Assembly: GCA_026710325.1 (NCBI GenBank)
Contig: JAPORH010000232.1
Span: 1-36,566, forward strand
DNA: 36,566 nt
Direction of reading: 5' to 3'
Origin: Litoreibacter sp.
GTDB lineage: Bacteria; Pseudomonadota; Alphaproteobacteria; Rhodobacterales; Rhodobacteraceae
Part shown: positions 18,937 through 29,700 of the stretch, piece by piece
Numbering within the stretch: position 1 is the first letter of the stretch
Layout: the number at the start of each line of letters is the position of its first letter
Notes under the pieces: generated by a model
Seen by the model: the letters and a program-made list of their open reading frames with translations, nothing else
Told to the model about the DNA's origin: nothing
Databases searched by the model: none
Translations under genes and position numbers: made by a program

Positions 18937-21023
18937 CAGCCTGCCCCCCCGGTGATCGTGAAGTAGGTGATGATCACCACGATGCCGATCACCATGGCGA
19001 AGGCGTAGTGGAACATGAAGCCCGATTGCGCCCGGCCGGCCAGCTTGGTGAAGAAGGGCACGACACCCATGGCGATCCCGTTGATCGAGCCGTCGATGAC
19101 GTTGCCGTCACCACGCTTCCACAGGAAGCCGCCCAGCCATTTCGCAGGCCGCACGAAGACCCAGTCGTAAATCTCGTCGAAATACCATTTGTTCAACAGG
19201 AACTGGTAGAGGAACCGCTGGTTCTTGGCCAAGCGCCCCGGCAGGCTTGGGTCCTTGATGTAGAAGAGCCAAGCGGTGGCGAAGCCAATCAGCATCACGA
19301 TGAAAGGGGACACCTTCACCCATTTCGGCACGTAATGCGCGTCATGTAGCACGTGGTTGTCAGGTCCGTGATAAATAGCACCCTCGCCCGGCACTTGTGA
19401 CGGGTGCTCTTTCTTCTCTTCCTTGTCATCGGCGGCATAGGCAGGCGTGGCCAATGGCGCGACCACCGCGTGCTCCTCGGTCTTGATGTAGCCAAAGAAC
19501 TTGCCAACGCTCTCATCTGATCCGAAGAACGGCTTGTAGAAGACCATACCGGAGAAGATCGCGCCAACGGCCAAGACGGCCAGAGGCGTTAGCATCGTGG
19601 CCGGGCTTTCATGCGCGTGATCATGCGTGTGCTTATCGCCGCGCGGCTCCCCATAAAAGGTGAGGAACATTAGGCGCCAGCTGTAGAAGCTGGTGAACAA
19701 TGCCGCGATGACCAGCATCCAGAAGGCAAAGCCCATTGGCGTATGCGCGAAGGCGCTTTCGATGATCGCGTCTTTGGAGACAAAGCCCGCAAAGCCCACA
19801 GGGAAACCGATATACAAGAGCGGAATACCCACCCCGGTGATGGCCAGCGTACCAATCATCATCGCCCAGAAGGTCTTGGGGATCTTGTGGCGCAGCCCGC
19901 CATAGTTGCGCATGTCCTGCTCGTGATGCATTGCGTGGATGACCGAGCCCGCGCCCAGGAACAGCATTGCCTTGAAGAAAGCATGCGTCAGCAGGTGGAA
20001 CATCGCGACCGAGTAGACGCCAACGCCTGCGGCGACAAACATGTAGCCCAGCTGCGAGCAGGTCGAATAGGCGATGACGCGTTTGATGTCGTTCTGCACG
20101 AGGCCGACAGTCGCCGCGAAGAAGGCGGTGAAGGCGCCGAGTGTGATGATGAACATCTGCGCGGCGGGTGCGTATTCCATAAGCGGCGACATGCGGCATA
20201 CGAGGAAAACACCGGCGGTGACCATGGTCGCTGCGTGGATCAGGGCGGAAACAGGTGTCGGGCCCTCCATCGCATCAGGCAACCAGGTGTGCAGGATCAG
20301 CTGAGCCGATTTGCCCATGGCGCCGATGAAGAGCAGGAAGGCCAAGAGGTTCGCCGCGTTCCACTCGGTCCAAAGGAAAGTGATCTGCGACTCTGCGATT
20401 GTCGGCACAGCGGCAAAGATGTCATCGAAATTGATGCTGTCAGCCATAAGGAACAGGCCAAAGATGCCAAGTGCAAAGCCGAAGTCGCCGACCCGGTTGA
20501 CCACAAACGCCTTGATGGCCGCCGCGTTGGCCGAGGGTTTTTTGTAGTAAAACCCGATGAGAAGATAGGAGGCCACGCCCACACCTTCCCAGCCGAAGAA
20601 CATCTGCACCAGGTTGTCGGCTGTCACCAACATCAACATCGCGAATGTGAAGAAAGACAGATAGGCAAAGAAGCGCGGCTTGTAGCTGACCCCTTCGGCG
20701 AAATGGTCGTCATGCGCCATGTAGCCGAAGGAATAGAGATGCACGAGCGCAGAGACTGTCGTGATCACGATCAACATGATCGCCGTGAGCCGGTCCATGC
20801 GGATGGCCCAGCTCGTGTCGAGCGTGCCGGACTGGATCCAGCGCAAAATCTCGATGCTTTCCGTGGTGCCGTCAAAGGTCAGGAACACGATCCAGCTCAG
20901 GATAGCGGCCAGGAACAACCCCGATGTGGCAACCACGCAAGCCGCTTGTTCGCCAATGAATTTCCACCCGAAGCCGCAGATGAGCGCGCCAATGAGGGGG
21001 GAAAAGAGGATGATGGTTTCCAT
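18936..21023 (-). CDS. nuoL: NADH-quinone oxidoreductase subunit L
   Basis: A 695-residue distal proton-pumping subunit with the long lateral helix at its C-terminus. Family signatures include [19 protein letters not shown] (the Glu helix), [35 protein letters not shown] and [21 protein letters not shown] soluble, charged stretch ([17 protein letters not shown]) interrupts the hydrophobic part near residues 525-550, about where variable loops occur. It begins six bases after nuoK and overlaps nuoM by one base. Confidence 0.97.
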   Translation of the reverse strand: METIILFSPLIGALICGFGWKFIGEQAACVVATSGLFLAAILSWIVFLTFDGTTESIEILRWIQSGTLDTSWAIRMDRLTAIMLIVITTVSALVHLYSFGYMAHDDHFAEGVSYKPRFFAYLSFFTFAMLMLVTADNLVQMFFGWEGVGVASYLLIGFYYKKPSANAAAIKAFVVNRVGDFGFALGIFGLFLMADSINFDDIFAAVPTIAESQITFLWTEWNAANLLAFLLFIGAMGKSAQLILHTWLPDAMEGPTPVSALIHAATMVTAGVFLVCRMSPLMEYAPAAQMFIITLGAFTAFFAATVGLVQNDIKRVIAYSTCSQLGYMFVAAGVGVYSVAMFHLLTHAFFKAMLFLGAGSVIHAMHHEQDMRNYGGLRHKIPKTFWAMMIGTLAITGVGIPLLYIGFPVGFAGFVSKDAIIESAFAHTPMGFAFWMLVIAALFTSFYSWRLMFLTFYGEPRGDKHTHDHAHESPATMLTPLAVLAVGAIFSGMVFYKPFFGSDESVGKFFGYIKTEEHAVVAPLATPAYAADDKEEKKEHPSQVPGEGAIYHGPDNHVLHDAHYVPKWVKVSPFIVMLIGFATAWLFYIKDPSLPGRLAKNQRFLYQFLLNKWYFDEIYDWVFVRPAKWLGGFLWKRGDGNVIDGSINGIAMGVVPFFTKLAGRAQSGFMFHYAFAMVIGIVVIITYFTITGGAG

Positions 21024-21029
21024 TGCGAC

Positions 21030-21347
<318 letters not shown>

Positions 21348-21363
21348 TCAAGTCTCATATCTT

Positions 21364-21522
21364 TCAAAGCCCCCCACCCGGCGCGGCGGCGCCGCTGCCT
21401 TGGAAAGGGCCAGCCAGCCCGTGCACGCGGTCTGCAGGTGAAATGCCTAGGGCCACGATTGGCGCCAGTAACAGGGCAAGCATCCCGAAGATCACCGCGC
21501 GTCTGAGGCCTGGGCGCATCAT
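21364..21522 (-). CDS. 52-aa hypothetical membrane-anchored peptide
   Basis: A short frame read directly from the minus strand. It starts at the doubled ATGATG (21522-21517), whose first ATG overlaps the TGA of the secreted-protein gene (ATGA), the coupling form used throughout this operon. The peptide begins [10 protein letters not shown], then a hydrophobic segment (IFGMLALLLAPIVALG, 11-26), a short polar part (SPADRVHGLAG), and a Gly/Ala-rich end (GSGAAAPGGGL). This predicts an inner-membrane anchor with a small periplasmic tail. It fills most of the gap before nuoK, which would otherwise be the largest hole inside the nuo cluster. Function unknown; coding status rests on position, overlap and a sensible N-terminus. 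Confidence 0.6.
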   Translation of the reverse strand: MMRPGLRRAVIFGMLALLLAPIVALGISPADRVHGLAGPFQGSGAAAPGGGL

Positions 21523-21995
21523 TGGAGCACCTCGTCAAAGGCCACCTTCTCGCCGCGCAGTTCAGGATAGGCTTGCGCACAGGCGCAGAATTCATCTTCG
21601 TATTGGGCCACCATCAAGTCGACACCGTCTTTGCGCACAAGCCCGGCAACCCGGTCGATGGTGAAGAAAGCCGGCGCGGCCTCAGCCTGGCGCTCGATCT
21701 TTTCGATGGCGCGTTTGGTACGATCGATCACGTGGCGGTCTTTGATCCGCTCTTCAGAGGTGCGCAGTGAAAGCGCCACACCGGTCTTGCAATCCGCCAG
21801 CCAGACATCTTTGAAGATGCCTTCTTGCGACCACCAGTCGACCCACATCACCTTGCCATTGCCCATATCGCGATGCGCGGCAGAGCCGCCATAGCTGATA
21901 TGCGTGACGCGGTCGCAAGCCTCAATCGCGGCAGCCACGGGCCCCGCGAGAAGCGACAGCGTCAAAGCGCAGGATATGGCGGTAAGGTGTTTCAA
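21519..21995 (-). CDS. secreted hypothetical protein within the nuo operon
   Basis: A 158-residue protein with a signal peptide ([22 protein letters not shown]) and a cysteine-containing mature part: [15 protein letters not shown] and [11 protein letters not shown], allowing disulfides in the periplasm. A central basic helix ([23 protein letters not shown]) follows. I recognise no family. Its ATG overlaps the nuoJ stop (ATGA), and its own stop overlaps the next small frame in the same way, so it is made together with complex I. A role in assembly or envelope maintenance would be speculation. Confidence 0.85.
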   Translation of the reverse strand: MKHLTAISCALTLSLLAGPVAAAIEACDRVTHISYGGSAAHRDMGNGKVMWVDWWSQEGIFKDVWLADCKTGVALSLRTSEERIKDRHVIDRTKRAIEKIERQAEAAPAFFTIDRVAGLVRKDGVDLMVAQYEDEFCACAQAYPELRGEKVAFDEVLQ

Positions 21996-22612
21996 CCGTT
22001 GAGACCCTGCCCCGGCTTGACGTTCTTCAGCTCCATCTGTTCCGCAGGATCGCGCAGGATTTGGCTAACGATGTCTTGGCGCTTGATGTCTTCACGGTGG
22101 CGCAACGTCAGCACGATGGCCCCGATCATCGCCACAAGCAGGATCAGACCTGCCGCTTGGAACAGATAAATATACTTAGTGTAGATCAGCTGGCCGAGGG
22201 CGGCCGTGTTCTGTGTGTCTTCCAGAGCGGGCGCGACAGCATCGCGCAACTCCGCCGCATTTTCGGCTCCCTGCCATACGCCAAAGACCAAGGCGAGCTC
22301 CATCAAAAGGATCACGCCTATGAGCCCAGCAAGTGGGACGAATTTGGCAAGCTCCCCGCGCAATTCGGCGAAATCCACGTCTAGCATCATGACCACGAAT
22401 AGGAACAGCACCGCGACCGCGCCGACATAGACGATGATCATCAGCATGGCGACGAATTCCGCGCCCAGGAGGATGAACAGCCCGGCAGAGCTGAGGAAGG
22501 CCAGGATCAGCCACAGCACCGAATGCACCGGGTTGCGGGAGACCACGACCAGCAGGCCCGCAGTCACCACCGTGATGGCGAAAAGGTAAAATGCGAAATC
22601 GGCAAAGCCCAT
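21992..22612 (-). CDS. nuoJ: NADH-quinone oxidoreductase subunit J
   Basis: A 206-residue membrane subunit of complex I with five helices. The family stretch [21 protein letters not shown] (with the variant split around TM2-TM3) contains the pi-bulge region, followed by [18 protein letters not shown]. The C-terminus is a charged cytoplasmic tail ([20 protein letters not shown]). The ATG shares one base with the stop of the upstream carboxymuconolactone-decarboxylase-family gene (TAATG). Confidence 0.96.
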   Translation of the reverse strand: MGFADFAFYLFAITVVTAGLLVVVSRNPVHSVLWLILAFLSSAGLFILLGAEFVAMLMIIVYVGAVAVLFLFVVMMLDVDFAELRGELAKFVPLAGLIGVILLMELALVFGVWQGAENAAELRDAVAPALEDTQNTAALGQLIYTKYIYLFQAAGLILLVAMIGAIVLTLRHREDIKRQDIVSQILRDPAEQMELKNVKPGQGLNG

Positions 22613-23022
22613 TATTCGTCCTCCTCTTCCGTAGGTGCATCCAGCACCTCGGTCGCGAGTTCCATCGCCTTGCTCATCGCAGGCACGCCGCCAAACATGG
22701 CAGCCTGCGCGATGGTCTCAGCAATCTCTTGTTTCGTAGCGCCCGCTTCAACCAGATGGCGCACGGTGATGCGAATTTGGCTTTCCGCTTGAGCGCCTTG
22801 AATGGTCAACCCGGTCAGGGTCAGCAAAAGCCGTGTCTTGGCGTCGAGGCCTTCAGGGTTCAGCGTTTTGCCCATGAAGGCTTCCATCATCTCCGCCGAC
22901 ATGGTGGGCATCAGGTTCTCAAAACCTTTAGGAGTAAACGCCTCCAAAGCGGGGTTCATGGTCTTCGCCATGTCTTGGCCCATTCTCATCATGGCCGCAA
23001 ACGGATTGGTGGGATCGGACAT
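22612..23022 (-). CDS. carboxymuconolactone decarboxylase (AhpD-like fold) family protein
   Basis: 136 residues from ATG at 23022, which overlaps the TGA of the upstream gene by one base and has GGAGG seven bases before it. The C-terminal half ([19 protein letters not shown], then [17 protein letters not shown] and [10 protein letters not shown]) is a typical CMD domain. It has no cysteine at all, so it lacks the CxxC redox pair of AhpD peroxidase partners, and a decarboxylase-type or structural role is more likely. The N-terminal third is methionine-rich and helical, and the end is acidic (EEEDE). Why it lies between nuoI and nuoJ is unknown. Confidence 0.85.
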   Translation of the reverse strand: MSDPTNPFAAMMRMGQDMAKTMNPALEAFTPKGFENLMPTMSAEMMEAFMGKTLNPEGLDAKTRLLLTLTGLTIQGAQAESQIRITVRHLVEAGATKQEIAETIAQAAMFGGVPAMSKAMELATEVLDAPTEEEDE

Positions 23023-23255
23023 CAGAAACCTCCGATACACATGTCGTGATCGGCCATGTCGTCCGACGGGCCATAGCTGAGTTGAAGCTGGGGATCACCA
23101 CTTCGGTTTGTCCACCCCAATGGGCAGCTCTCGCCCATCTCGATGTAGAAAACCTCACCCTTGGAGGCCGCTACTAAGGAGCGATCCAGGTCAAGTGCAT
23201 AGGCCGCACCTGTGAGTGCGAAACATGCTGCCAATCCAAACTTCCACTTAATCAT
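23022..23255 (-). CDS. small secreted hypothetical protein
   Basis: 77 residues with a signal peptide ([20 protein letters not shown]) and a mature part of about 57 residues with two cysteines (ESCPLGW and HDMCIGGF), which could form a disulfide. No family is recognised. Its ATG overlaps the nuoI stop (ATGA) and its stop overlaps the start of the next gene, so translation is coupled on both sides. The periplasmic location is inferred from the signal peptide. Confidence 0.8.
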   Translation of the reverse strand: MIKWKFGLAACFALTGAAYALDLDRSLVAASKGEVFYIEMGESCPLGWTNRSGDPQLQLSYGPSDDMADHDMCIGGF

Positions 23256-23743
23256 CGGTAAGGCGCATCCATCTCAAGGTTGCGGGCAATCTCTGCTTCC
23301 CAGCGTTCACCGTTGGCGAGCAGCTTTTCTTTGTTGTAAAATAGCTCCTCCCGCGTCTCGGTCGCGAATTCGAAATTCGGGCCTTCGACGATGGCATCGA
23401 CCGGGCAAGCTTCCTGGCAGAAGCCACAATAGATGCATTTGGTCATGTCGATATCGTAGCGCGTGGTGCGGCGGGAGCCGTCATCGCGAGGCTCGGCATC
23501 AATGGTGATGGCTTGCGCGGGGCAGACAGCCTCGCACAGTTTACACGCGATGCAGCGCTCTTCACCATTTGGATAACGGCGCAGCGCGTGCTCGCCCCGG
23601 AAACGAGGAGACAGCGGCCCCTTCTCATGCGGGTAGTTCACCGTCGATTTGGGCGCGAAGAAATACTTAAAGCCCAATTTGAAGCCCGCGAAGATATCAA
23701 GCAGCAGAAAATATTTCGCGCGGCGGGAAAGTGAGTAAGCCAT
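23252..23743 (-). CDS. nuoI: NADH-quinone oxidoreductase subunit I (2x[4Fe-4S])
   Basis: A 163-residue peripheral subunit carrying clusters N6a and N6b that pass electrons towards the quinone site. Both ferredoxin motifs are complete: [12 protein letters not shown] (Cys64, 67, 70, 74) and [12 protein letters not shown] (Cys103, 106, 109, 113). The length is the alphaproteobacterial/mitochondrial type. It starts one base after the nuoH stop. Confidence 0.97.
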   Translation of the reverse strand: MAYSLSRRAKYFLLLDIFAGFKLGFKYFFAPKSTVNYPHEKGPLSPRFRGEHALRRYPNGEERCIACKLCEAVCPAQAITIDAEPRDDGSRRTTRYDIDMTKCIYCGFCQEACPVDAIVEGPNFEFATETREELFYNKEKLLANGERWEAEIARNLEMDAPYR

Positions 23744-23744
23744 A

Positions 23745-24782
23745 TCAGCCTCCTACGGCCCAGCGGGCATATGCACCGCCAAAGGCCCCATATTGAGCGA
23801 AGAATGCAACGATCACGACCCATGCCAACGACAGCGGCAGGAAGACTTTCCAACCCAGACGCATCAGCTGGTCGTAGCGGTAGCGCGGCACGATGGCCTT
23901 CACCATCGCGAAGAGGAAGAAGAACACCGCCATTTTGCCGACCATCCAGAGCGCGCCGTCGGCGACGCCCGGGATCGGGGACAGCCAGCCGCCAAAGAAG
24001 AGCAGCGTGATCAGCGCGCACATCAGGAAGATGGCGATATATTCACCAGCCATGAACAGCAGGAACGGGGTCGAGGAGTATTCGACTTGGTAGCCCGCGA
24101 CGAGCTCGGATTCCGCTTCCGGCAGGTCGAAAGGCGGGCGGTTCGTCTCGGCCAAGGCGGAGATGAAGAAGAGGAAGACCATCGGCAAATGCGGCAGCCA
24201 GTACCAGCTGAAGAGCCCGTAATCGCCGTCTTGCGCACGCACGATGTCGCCGAAATTTAGCGAGCCGGTGGAGATGATCACCCCGATGATGATCAGGCCA
24301 ATGGAGACTTCGTAAGAGATCATTTGCGCCGCAGACCGCAGCGAGCCCAAGAACGGGTATTTGGAGTTGGATGCCCAGCCCCCCATGATCACGCCATAGA
24401 CCTCAAGCGAGCCGATGGCGAAGACGTATAGAATTGCCACGTTCAGATCGGCCAAGACCCAAGTGTCGTTGAACGGGATCACCGCCCAGGAAATCATAGC
24501 CAAAACAAAGGCGAGCATGGGTGCCAGCATGAAAACCGCCTTGTCGGCGCCTGCCGGGATGACGATTTCCTTGACCACATATTTCAGCGCGTCGGCCACG
24601 GTTTGAAGCAGGCCAAAGACGCCCACCACATTGGGCCCGCGGCGCATTTGCACGGCCGCCCAGATTTTACGGTCGCCATAGACAAGGAACAGCAGCGAAA
24701 CCATCACAAAGGCGATGAGTGCGAGGCACTGCACCAAGATGATCAAGGCGATCCCGGGCCCGGTGGTTAGAAAGTCAGCCAT
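23745..24782 (-). CDS. nuoH: NADH-quinone oxidoreductase subunit H
   Basis: A 345-residue, eight-helix membrane subunit that forms the quinone chamber with NuoB and NuoD. Signatures are [20 protein letters not shown] near the N-terminus and [19 protein letters not shown] in the acidic loop. ATG at 24782 ([10 protein letters not shown]) has GAGGGA three bases upstream and sits eight bases after the previous stop, so I prefer it to the frame start at 24833. Confidence 0.97.
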   Translation of the reverse strand: MADFLTTGPGIALIILVQCLALIAFVMVSLLFLVYGDRKIWAAVQMRRGPNVVGVFGLLQTVADALKYVVKEIVIPAGADKAVFMLAPMLAFVLAMISWAVIPFNDTWVLADLNVAILYVFAIGSLEVYGVIMGGWASNSKYPFLGSLRSAAQMISYEVSIGLIIIGVIISTGSLNFGDIVRAQDGDYGLFSWYWLPHLPMVFLFFISALAETNRPPFDLPEAESELVAGYQVEYSSTPFLLFMAGEYIAIFLMCALITLLFFGGWLSPIPGVADGALWMVGKMAVFFFLFAMVKAIVPRYRYDQLMRLGWKVFLPLSLAWVVIVAFFAQYGAFGGAYARWAVGG

Positions 24783-24789
24783 GCGTCCC

Positions 24790-25185
24790 TCATACTGTCG
24801 GTATGCCGCGTGCGGCACAGTCCTCGACGACAAGCGCGGCGTCGAGCGTCTTCAATCCGTCGGGCCGTGCTTCCGAAATGGTGTAAACCGCATCTGCGGT
24901 CCAAAGGCCAGCCCGTTCATCCACATTTGTCCGCACATGGCGGGCAAAACCGTAACTTCTGATCAACGCATATTGCGCTGCGGCACAATCCGTATAGGCG
25001 GAGAGGTCTTCTGCCCCGCTTCCGCCCGTCATGCGCACCAAAAAGCTGACCAATTCATCGTCAAGCTTCCTTGTCTCAATCCCCAGATATCCCGGGGCTT
25101 TTGCTTCGTCCTCGGACCTCGGAGCCGTGTCGCAAGCGGAAAGCAGGATCAAACCCGCCATCGCTGTTGCGCGGCCCACGCCCAT
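24790..25185 (-). CDS. hypothetical lipoprotein between nuoG and nuoH
   Basis: 131 residues with a lipoprotein signal: a hydrophobic stretch then LLSAC, lipid-modified Cys18. The mature part has a helix bearing a cysteine ([17 protein letters not shown]) and a late cysteine (VVEDCAARG). GGAG of the ribosome site overlaps the nuoG stop. It resembles the two lipoproteins near nuoF in general plan (strand, Cys-containing helix, terminal strand with Cys), which might mean a shared fold. Function unknown. Confidence 0.8.
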   Translation of the reverse strand: MGVGRATAMAGLILLSACDTAPRSEDEAKAPGYLGIETRKLDDELVSFLVRMTGGSGAEDLSAYTDCAAAQYALIRSYGFARHVRTNVDERAGLWTADAVYTISEARPDGLKTLDAALVVEDCAARGIPTV

Positions 25186-25190
25186 ATCTC

Positions 25191-27209
25191 TTACTCCGCC
25201 GCGATCTTTTCGCCTTTGCGCGCGGCCGCCCCAGCGGAAAGCTCCGCCATCAGCTCGGATGCACGTGCAATCGGGTTGCTCAGGTAGAAATCGCTGATCG
25301 CGTTTTTGAACGCACCCTTGCAGAGCTTGCCCGATTTGATCGGCGACACCTCGTTATCAGGCACCTCGTCGATCTGCATCAGATGTGGCGCGGCTTCGAC
25401 CATCTGCTGACGCAGCTGCGCCAAGCTATCAAAGGGAAGTGTTGCGCCCAGTTCAGCGGACAATGCCCGAAGGATCGCCCAGTTTTCCTTCGCCTCGCCG
25501 GGCGGGAAAGACGCTCGCAAGGCGAGTTGCGGACGGCCTTCGGTGTTTACGAAAAGCCCCTGCTCTTCGGTATAAGCCGCTGCGGGCAGAATGATGTCGG
25601 CGCGGTGTGCGCCGCGGTCACCGTGGCTGCCTTGGTAGATGACGAAAGAGCTTGCGGGCATGTCCGTCTCATCGACCCCGAGGTTGTAGACCACCTCGGC
25701 CCCTTTCAACGCCGTCTCCAAGCCACCGTCTGTCACCGCATTCACATCCATCGCGCCAACGCGGCCCGCGGCGCTGTGCAAGATCAACAGCTTTCCGCCG
25801 GATTTTTCGCAAATGCCTTGAACTGTAGCCAGAACCGTTTCGCCATCAACGTCGCAGAGCGCACCTTGCCCGACGATCACAATGCAGTTTTTGTCTTTCA
25901 GCTCGGACATGTCGAGCCCGGCCACATGCTCAAGCGCGGCGCGGTCTGTTCCCATATGTTCGTATTCATAAGTCAGGTCCGCCGCTTCGCCGACCACAAC
26001 GACATCAGCGCCAAGCGCCCAGGCTTTGCGAATGCGAGCATTCAGGACAGGTGCTTCGATGGCAGGGTTCGTGCCAATGAGCAGAATTTTCTCCGCCGCA
26101 TCGATGTCTTCAATCGCGGCTGTGCCAACATATGCGCCACGATTACCGGCAGGAAGCTTCGCGCCATCGGTGCGGCACTCGACTTGCCCTTCAAGGCTTT
26201 CCACCAGTGTTTTCAATGCGTAAGAGGCTTCTGTTGGGACAAGATCTCCGATTAGACCCGCCACTTTCTTACCCTTCATCGCGGCCGCTGCCGCGCTCAG
26301 CGCCTCCGGCCAGCTTGCGGCGCGCAGCTTGCCATTCTCACGGATGTACGGCTTGTCCAAACGCTGACGGCGCAGCCCGTCCCACACGAAACGGGTCTTG
26401 TCGGAAATCCATTCCTCATTAACGCCGTCATGGTTGCGCGGCAGAAAGCGCATCACTTCGCGCCCTTTCGTGTCGACACGAATGTTCGAGCCGAGCGCGT
26501 CCATCACGTCGACGCTTTCGGTCTTGGTCAGCTCCCAAGGCCGGGCGGTGAAGGCGTAGGGTTTGGAGACCAGCGCACCTACGGGACATAGATCAATGAT
26601 ATTGCCCTGCATATTGCTGTCGAGGGTCTCGCCCAGATAGGACGTGATCTCTGCGTCTTCACCGCGGCCAGTTTGGCCCATTTGGGTGATGCCTGCGACC
26701 TCAGTCGTGAAACGCACGCAGCGCGTACAGGAGATGCAGCGAGTCATGTGGGTCTCAACCAGCGGGCCGAGATCCAAATCCTCGGTCGCGCGTTTCGGCT
26801 CCCGGTAGCGGGAGAAATCGACGCCGTAAGCCATCGCCTGATCCTGCAGATCGCATTCGCCACCCTGATCGCAGATCGGGCAATCCAGCGGGTGGTTGAT
26901 CAGGAGGAACTCCATCACCCCTTCGCGGGCCTTTTTCACCATGGGCGAGTTGGTTTTGACAACCGGTGGCTGACCTTCCGGCCCCGGACGCAGGTCTTTT
27001 ACTTGCATCGCGCAAGAGGCTGCGGGTTTTGGCGGGCCACCAACAACCTCGACAAGGCACATCCGGCAATTGCCCGCGATGGTCAGGCGTTCATGGTAGC
27101 AAAAGCGCGGCACCTCAATGCCCGCCTGCTCACAGGCCTGAATGAGGGTCATCGCTGGATCGACTTCGATCTCGTTGTCGTCGATGATGATTTTGCGTAG
27201 GTCGCTCAT
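25191..27209 (-). CDS. nuoG: NADH-quinone oxidoreductase subunit G
   Basis: A 672-residue iron-sulfur scaffold of the NADH arm. The N-terminal [2Fe-2S] cluster N1b has Cys37, 48, 51 and 66; the HxxxC [4Fe-4S] N5 site has His106, Cys110, 113 and 119; N4 has Cys158, 161, 164 and Cys208. The rest is a molybdopterin-oxidoreductase-like domain without the cofactor, as in mitochondria. The extra N7 cluster motif of enterobacterial NuoG is absent, and the length matches the alphaproteobacterial type. It follows the DUF3291 gene by three bases. Confidence 0.97.
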   Translation of the reverse strand: MSDLRKIIIDDNEIEVDPAMTLIQACEQAGIEVPRFCYHERLTIAGNCRMCLVEVVGGPPKPAASCAMQVKDLRPGPEGQPPVVKTNSPMVKKAREGVMEFLLINHPLDCPICDQGGECDLQDQAMAYGVDFSRYREPKRATEDLDLGPLVETHMTRCISCTRCVRFTTEVAGITQMGQTGRGEDAEITSYLGETLDSNMQGNIIDLCPVGALVSKPYAFTARPWELTKTESVDVMDALGSNIRVDTKGREVMRFLPRNHDGVNEEWISDKTRFVWDGLRRQRLDKPYIRENGKLRAASWPEALSAAAAAMKGKKVAGLIGDLVPTEASYALKTLVESLEGQVECRTDGAKLPAGNRGAYVGTAAIEDIDAAEKILLIGTNPAIEAPVLNARIRKAWALGADVVVVGEAADLTYEYEHMGTDRAALEHVAGLDMSELKDKNCIVIVGQGALCDVDGETVLATVQGICEKSGGKLLILHSAAGRVGAMDVNAVTDGGLETALKGAEVVYNLGVDETDMPASSFVIYQGSHGDRGAHRADIILPAAAYTEEQGLFVNTEGRPQLALRASFPPGEAKENWAILRALSAELGATLPFDSLAQLRQQMVEAAPHLMQIDEVPDNEVSPIKSGKLCKGAFKNAISDFYLSNPIARASELMAELSAGAAARKGEKIAAE

Positions 27210-27212
27210 GCG

Positions 27213-27710
27213 TTACTCCGCTGCAACATGTTGGCAACCATGGGTTTTCCACATGGTCGCGTCTTTCAAATACTCCCAGCCAAAGGCGTCTTCGCTGTCA
27301 CCTTTGCTGTTCAATAGCTCAAGCCGGTCGAGGGCTTCTTCGAGGGTCGGCTGATGCCCTTCCGGCACCCACCACATGACGAAATGCATCTTGTCCAGAA
27401 CCTCGAACCACTGCGCCCGGCGTTCGTAAAACTGTTTATGCACTGTGCCCCAAACGAAGGTTTCAAGCGATGCTGCGTCTTCCCAAACCGTCAAGTTCGG
27501 AACCAGCAAGGCGTCACCGTCAATCGCGTGGGAGGTCGCCCCGGGCGCGCCCGATCCTTCCAGCATCCAGACAAAGCCCGGCATGCGCTTTCCAAGGCCA
27601 TTGATGCGATCGATGTTATCGATGAACTCCGCCACGCGCGCATCGCCCACGGGCGCAAGAAGCCGTCCGATATTCAGCTCAGCAAGATGATATCCAGGGC
27701 GTGACGTCAC
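27213..27710 (-). CDS. DUF3291 domain-containing protein
   Basis: 165 residues of a DUF3291-type, ABM-monooxygenase-like (ferredoxin-like fold) protein. YHLAELNIGRLLAP near the start, a central strand-helix part (LTVWEDAASLETFVWGTVHK) and FVMWWVPEGHQPTLEEALDR are characteristic. No cofactor motif is seen. GTG at 27710 overlaps the previous stop (GTGA) and gives the usual short lead before YHLAELN; GTG at 27722 has its ribosome site too close. Its role beside nuoG is unknown. Confidence 0.87.
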   Translation of the reverse strand: MTSRPGYHLAELNIGRLLAPVGDARVAEFIDNIDRINGLGKRMPGFVWMLEGSGAPGATSHAIDGDALLVPNLTVWEDAASLETFVWGTVHKQFYERRAQWFEVLDKMHFVMWWVPEGHQPTLEEALDRLELLNSKGDSEDAFGWEYLKDATMWKTHGCQHVAAE

Positions 27711-28042
27711 AGTGCTGTGCACTCCCCGTTAAAGATCAGTCTTGAGCCGTCCTGTTTGAACGCCCAGTCATTGGTGGCAGGGTCGATCAGCCAGTCCGCG
27801 TCGGAACCGCCAAAGGTGCCCAAGCAATATTTCGTGGCCTCAAACCGCACGCTTTCGCGCAGCTCATCCAGGCCCTTACCCTCATGTTCGACCGAGACGC
27901 TGAAGGCGCGCTCCTCGCTTTTGGACAGCTTCGCTTTGAACGGCAGCTCAACTGGCGCATCGGCGCGTTGCACCGAATTGCGCCCGCCGCAGGCCGCAAG
28001 CGTTGCGATCATCAGTACCAGAACTGTTCCGCGCAACATCAT
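27707..28042 (-). CDS. hypothetical lipoprotein (second of a tandem pair)
   Basis: 111 residues. The signal ends in the lipobox LAAC (Cys18). The mature part has a charged strand region (ERAFSVSVEHEGKG), a helix with cysteine (FEATKYCLGTFGG), and a last strand with cysteine (LIFNGECTAL); the latter two could pair as a disulfide. The ATG overlaps the stop of the preceding lipoprotein gene by four bases. Unknown family. Confidence 0.8.
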   Translation of the reverse strand: MMLRGTVLVLMIATLAACGGRNSVQRADAPVELPFKAKLSKSEERAFSVSVEHEGKGLDELRESVRFEATKYCLGTFGGSDADWLIDPATNDWAFKQDGSRLIFNGECTAL

Positions 28043-28380
28043 GTTTTCAGCCCTGACCCATCCACGACCTCGTCAGTTTGGAACAGTTGGACGCAGAACA
28101 CATTGACGCTCAACAGCCCTTTGGACCGCTTGCGTGTGTCTGCAATTGCATCTTCTTCCTCACGACACGCAATCGTCGTGGCTTTCAAAGCAGCGCGGGC
28201 CTCATCCTCGCGCGGAATGGCCGAGCCATCTTTGTAGCGCATCACAACAGTCGTTGTGTCGCCTGCACGCGTTGCCTGAGTGATCTCGAAAGCGGGGCCT
28301 TCCGGCACTTCCGGTTTGGTCGGTGGCACTTCACACGCTGCGAGAGCTGCCAGGGCACATATGGCGACGAACTTGCGCAA
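28039..28380 (-). CDS. hypothetical lipoprotein (first of a tandem pair)
   Basis: 113 residues from TTG at 28380, four bases after the nuoF stop, with GGAG spanning that stop as ribosome site. The lipobox is LAAC (Cys16), followed by a proline-rich linker (EVPPTKPEVPEGP), a strand, a helix with cysteine (AALKATTIACREEED) and a strand with cysteine (SVNVFCVQLF). The longer frame from 28449 would run back into nuoF and bury the signal peptide. No family is recognised; the plan resembles that of the next gene. Confidence 0.78.
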   Translation of the reverse strand: MRKFVAICALAALAACEVPPTKPEVPEGPAFEITQATRAGDTTTVVMRYKDGSAIPREDEARAALKATTIACREEEDAIADTRKRSKGLLSVNVFCVQLFQTDEVVDGSGLKT

Positions 28381-28384
28381 GGGT

Positions 28385-29680
28385 TTACTCCGCCGCAATC
28401 GGGGAAGCCCCGCTGCGTTTATGCTTGATGCGATCCTCAATCTCGTCACGGAAGTTGCGGATGAGACCTTGGATGGGCCAGGCTGCCGCGTCGCCGAGCG
28501 CGCAGATGGTGTGACCTTCGACCTGCTTGGTGACGTCCCAGAGCATGTCGATCTCTTCTGGCTCAGCCTCGCCCTTCACGAGCCGGTCCATCACGCGCAT
28601 CATCCAGCCAGTGCCTTCGCGGCAAGGTGTGCATTGCCCGCAGCTTTCATGCTTGTAGAATTTCGACAACCGCCAGATCGCTTTGATGATATCAGTTGAT
28701 TGATCCATCACGATCACCGCCGCGGTGCCGAGGCCCGAGCCCAGCTCCCCGCGCAGGTAATCGAAATCCATGATCGCATCTTTCATATTCTCTCCGCGCA
28801 CACAGGGCACAGAAGAGCCGCCCGGGATCACCACTTTCAGGTTGTCCCAGCCACCACGAATACCACCGCAATGCTTCTCGATCAGTTCTTCGAAGGTGAT
28901 CGACATTGCCTCCTCAACCACGCAGGGGTTGTTCACATGGCCCGACACGGCAAAGAGCTTAGTGCCCGCGTTGTTCGGGCGCCCGAAGCTTGCAAACCAA
29001 TCGCCGCCGCGGCGCAGGATGGTCGGAACCACTGCGATGGATTCGACGTTGTTCACCGTGGTTGGGCAGCCATAAAGGCCCGCTCCTGCCGGGAATGGCG
29101 GCTTCATGCGCGGCATGCCTTTCTTGCCCTCAAGGCTTTCGAGCAGCGCGGTTTCCTCGCCGCAAATATAAGCGCCCGCGCCATGGTGCAGGTAGATATC
29201 GAAATCCCAACCAGATTTGGCGGCGTTCGGCCCCACGAGCCCTGCATCATAGGCCTCGTCAATCGCGGCCTGCAGCGCCTCTTTCTCTCGGATATACTCG
29301 CCGCGGATGTAGATGTAGCAGGCATGGGCGTTCATCGCGAAGCTGGCGATCAGGCACCCTTCGATCAGCGTATGCGGGTCGTGGCGCATGATCTCCCGAT
29401 CTTTGCAGGTGCCGGGCTCGGATTCGTCGGCATTGACGACCAGATAGGCCGGGCGGCCATCGCTTTCCTTGGGCATGAAAGACCATTTCAGACCTGTTGG
29501 GAAGCCTGCGCCGCCGCGACCGCGAAGACCGGAGGATTTCATCTCCTCGATGATCGCGTCCCGGCCACGCTTGATGATATCGCCCGTTCCGTCCCAATGG
29601 CCGCGCGCCTGAGCGCCCGCCAGGGTGCGGTCATGCATCCCGTAGAGGTTGGTGAAGATACGGTCCTTATCTGCGAGCAT
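28385..29680 (-). CDS. nuoF: NADH-quinone oxidoreductase subunit F
   Basis: The 431-residue NADH-oxidising subunit, holding FMN and cluster N3. The FMN/NADH glycine-rich loop [10 protein letters not shown] is at 54-63, further nucleotide contacts occur around [10 protein letters not shown], and the [4Fe-4S] cysteines are Cys347, 350, 353 (ESCGQCTPC) and Cys393. Length is normal. It lies 20 bases after the DUF5337-like gene. Confidence 0.97.
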   Translation of the reverse strand: MLADKDRIFTNLYGMHDRTLAGAQARGHWDGTGDIIKRGRDAIIEEMKSSGLRGRGGAGFPTGLKWSFMPKESDGRPAYLVVNADESEPGTCKDREIMRHDPHTLIEGCLIASFAMNAHACYIYIRGEYIREKEALQAAIDEAYDAGLVGPNAAKSGWDFDIYLHHGAGAYICGEETALLESLEGKKGMPRMKPPFPAGAGLYGCPTTVNNVESIAVVPTILRRGGDWFASFGRPNNAGTKLFAVSGHVNNPCVVEEAMSITFEELIEKHCGGIRGGWDNLKVVIPGGSSVPCVRGENMKDAIMDFDYLRGELGSGLGTAAVIVMDQSTDIIKAIWRLSKFYKHESCGQCTPCREGTGWMMRVMDRLVKGEAEPEEIDMLWDVTKQVEGHTICALGDAAAWPIQGLIRNFRDEIEDRIKHKRSGASPIAAE

Positions 29681-29700
29681 CGCGCGTCGTCCCTTAGCTA

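Noticed and set aside
25071-26255. 394-residue plus-strand frame opposite nuoG
   Set aside because: Antisense shadow with Arg/His/Cys-rich composition; nuoG is certain on the other strand.
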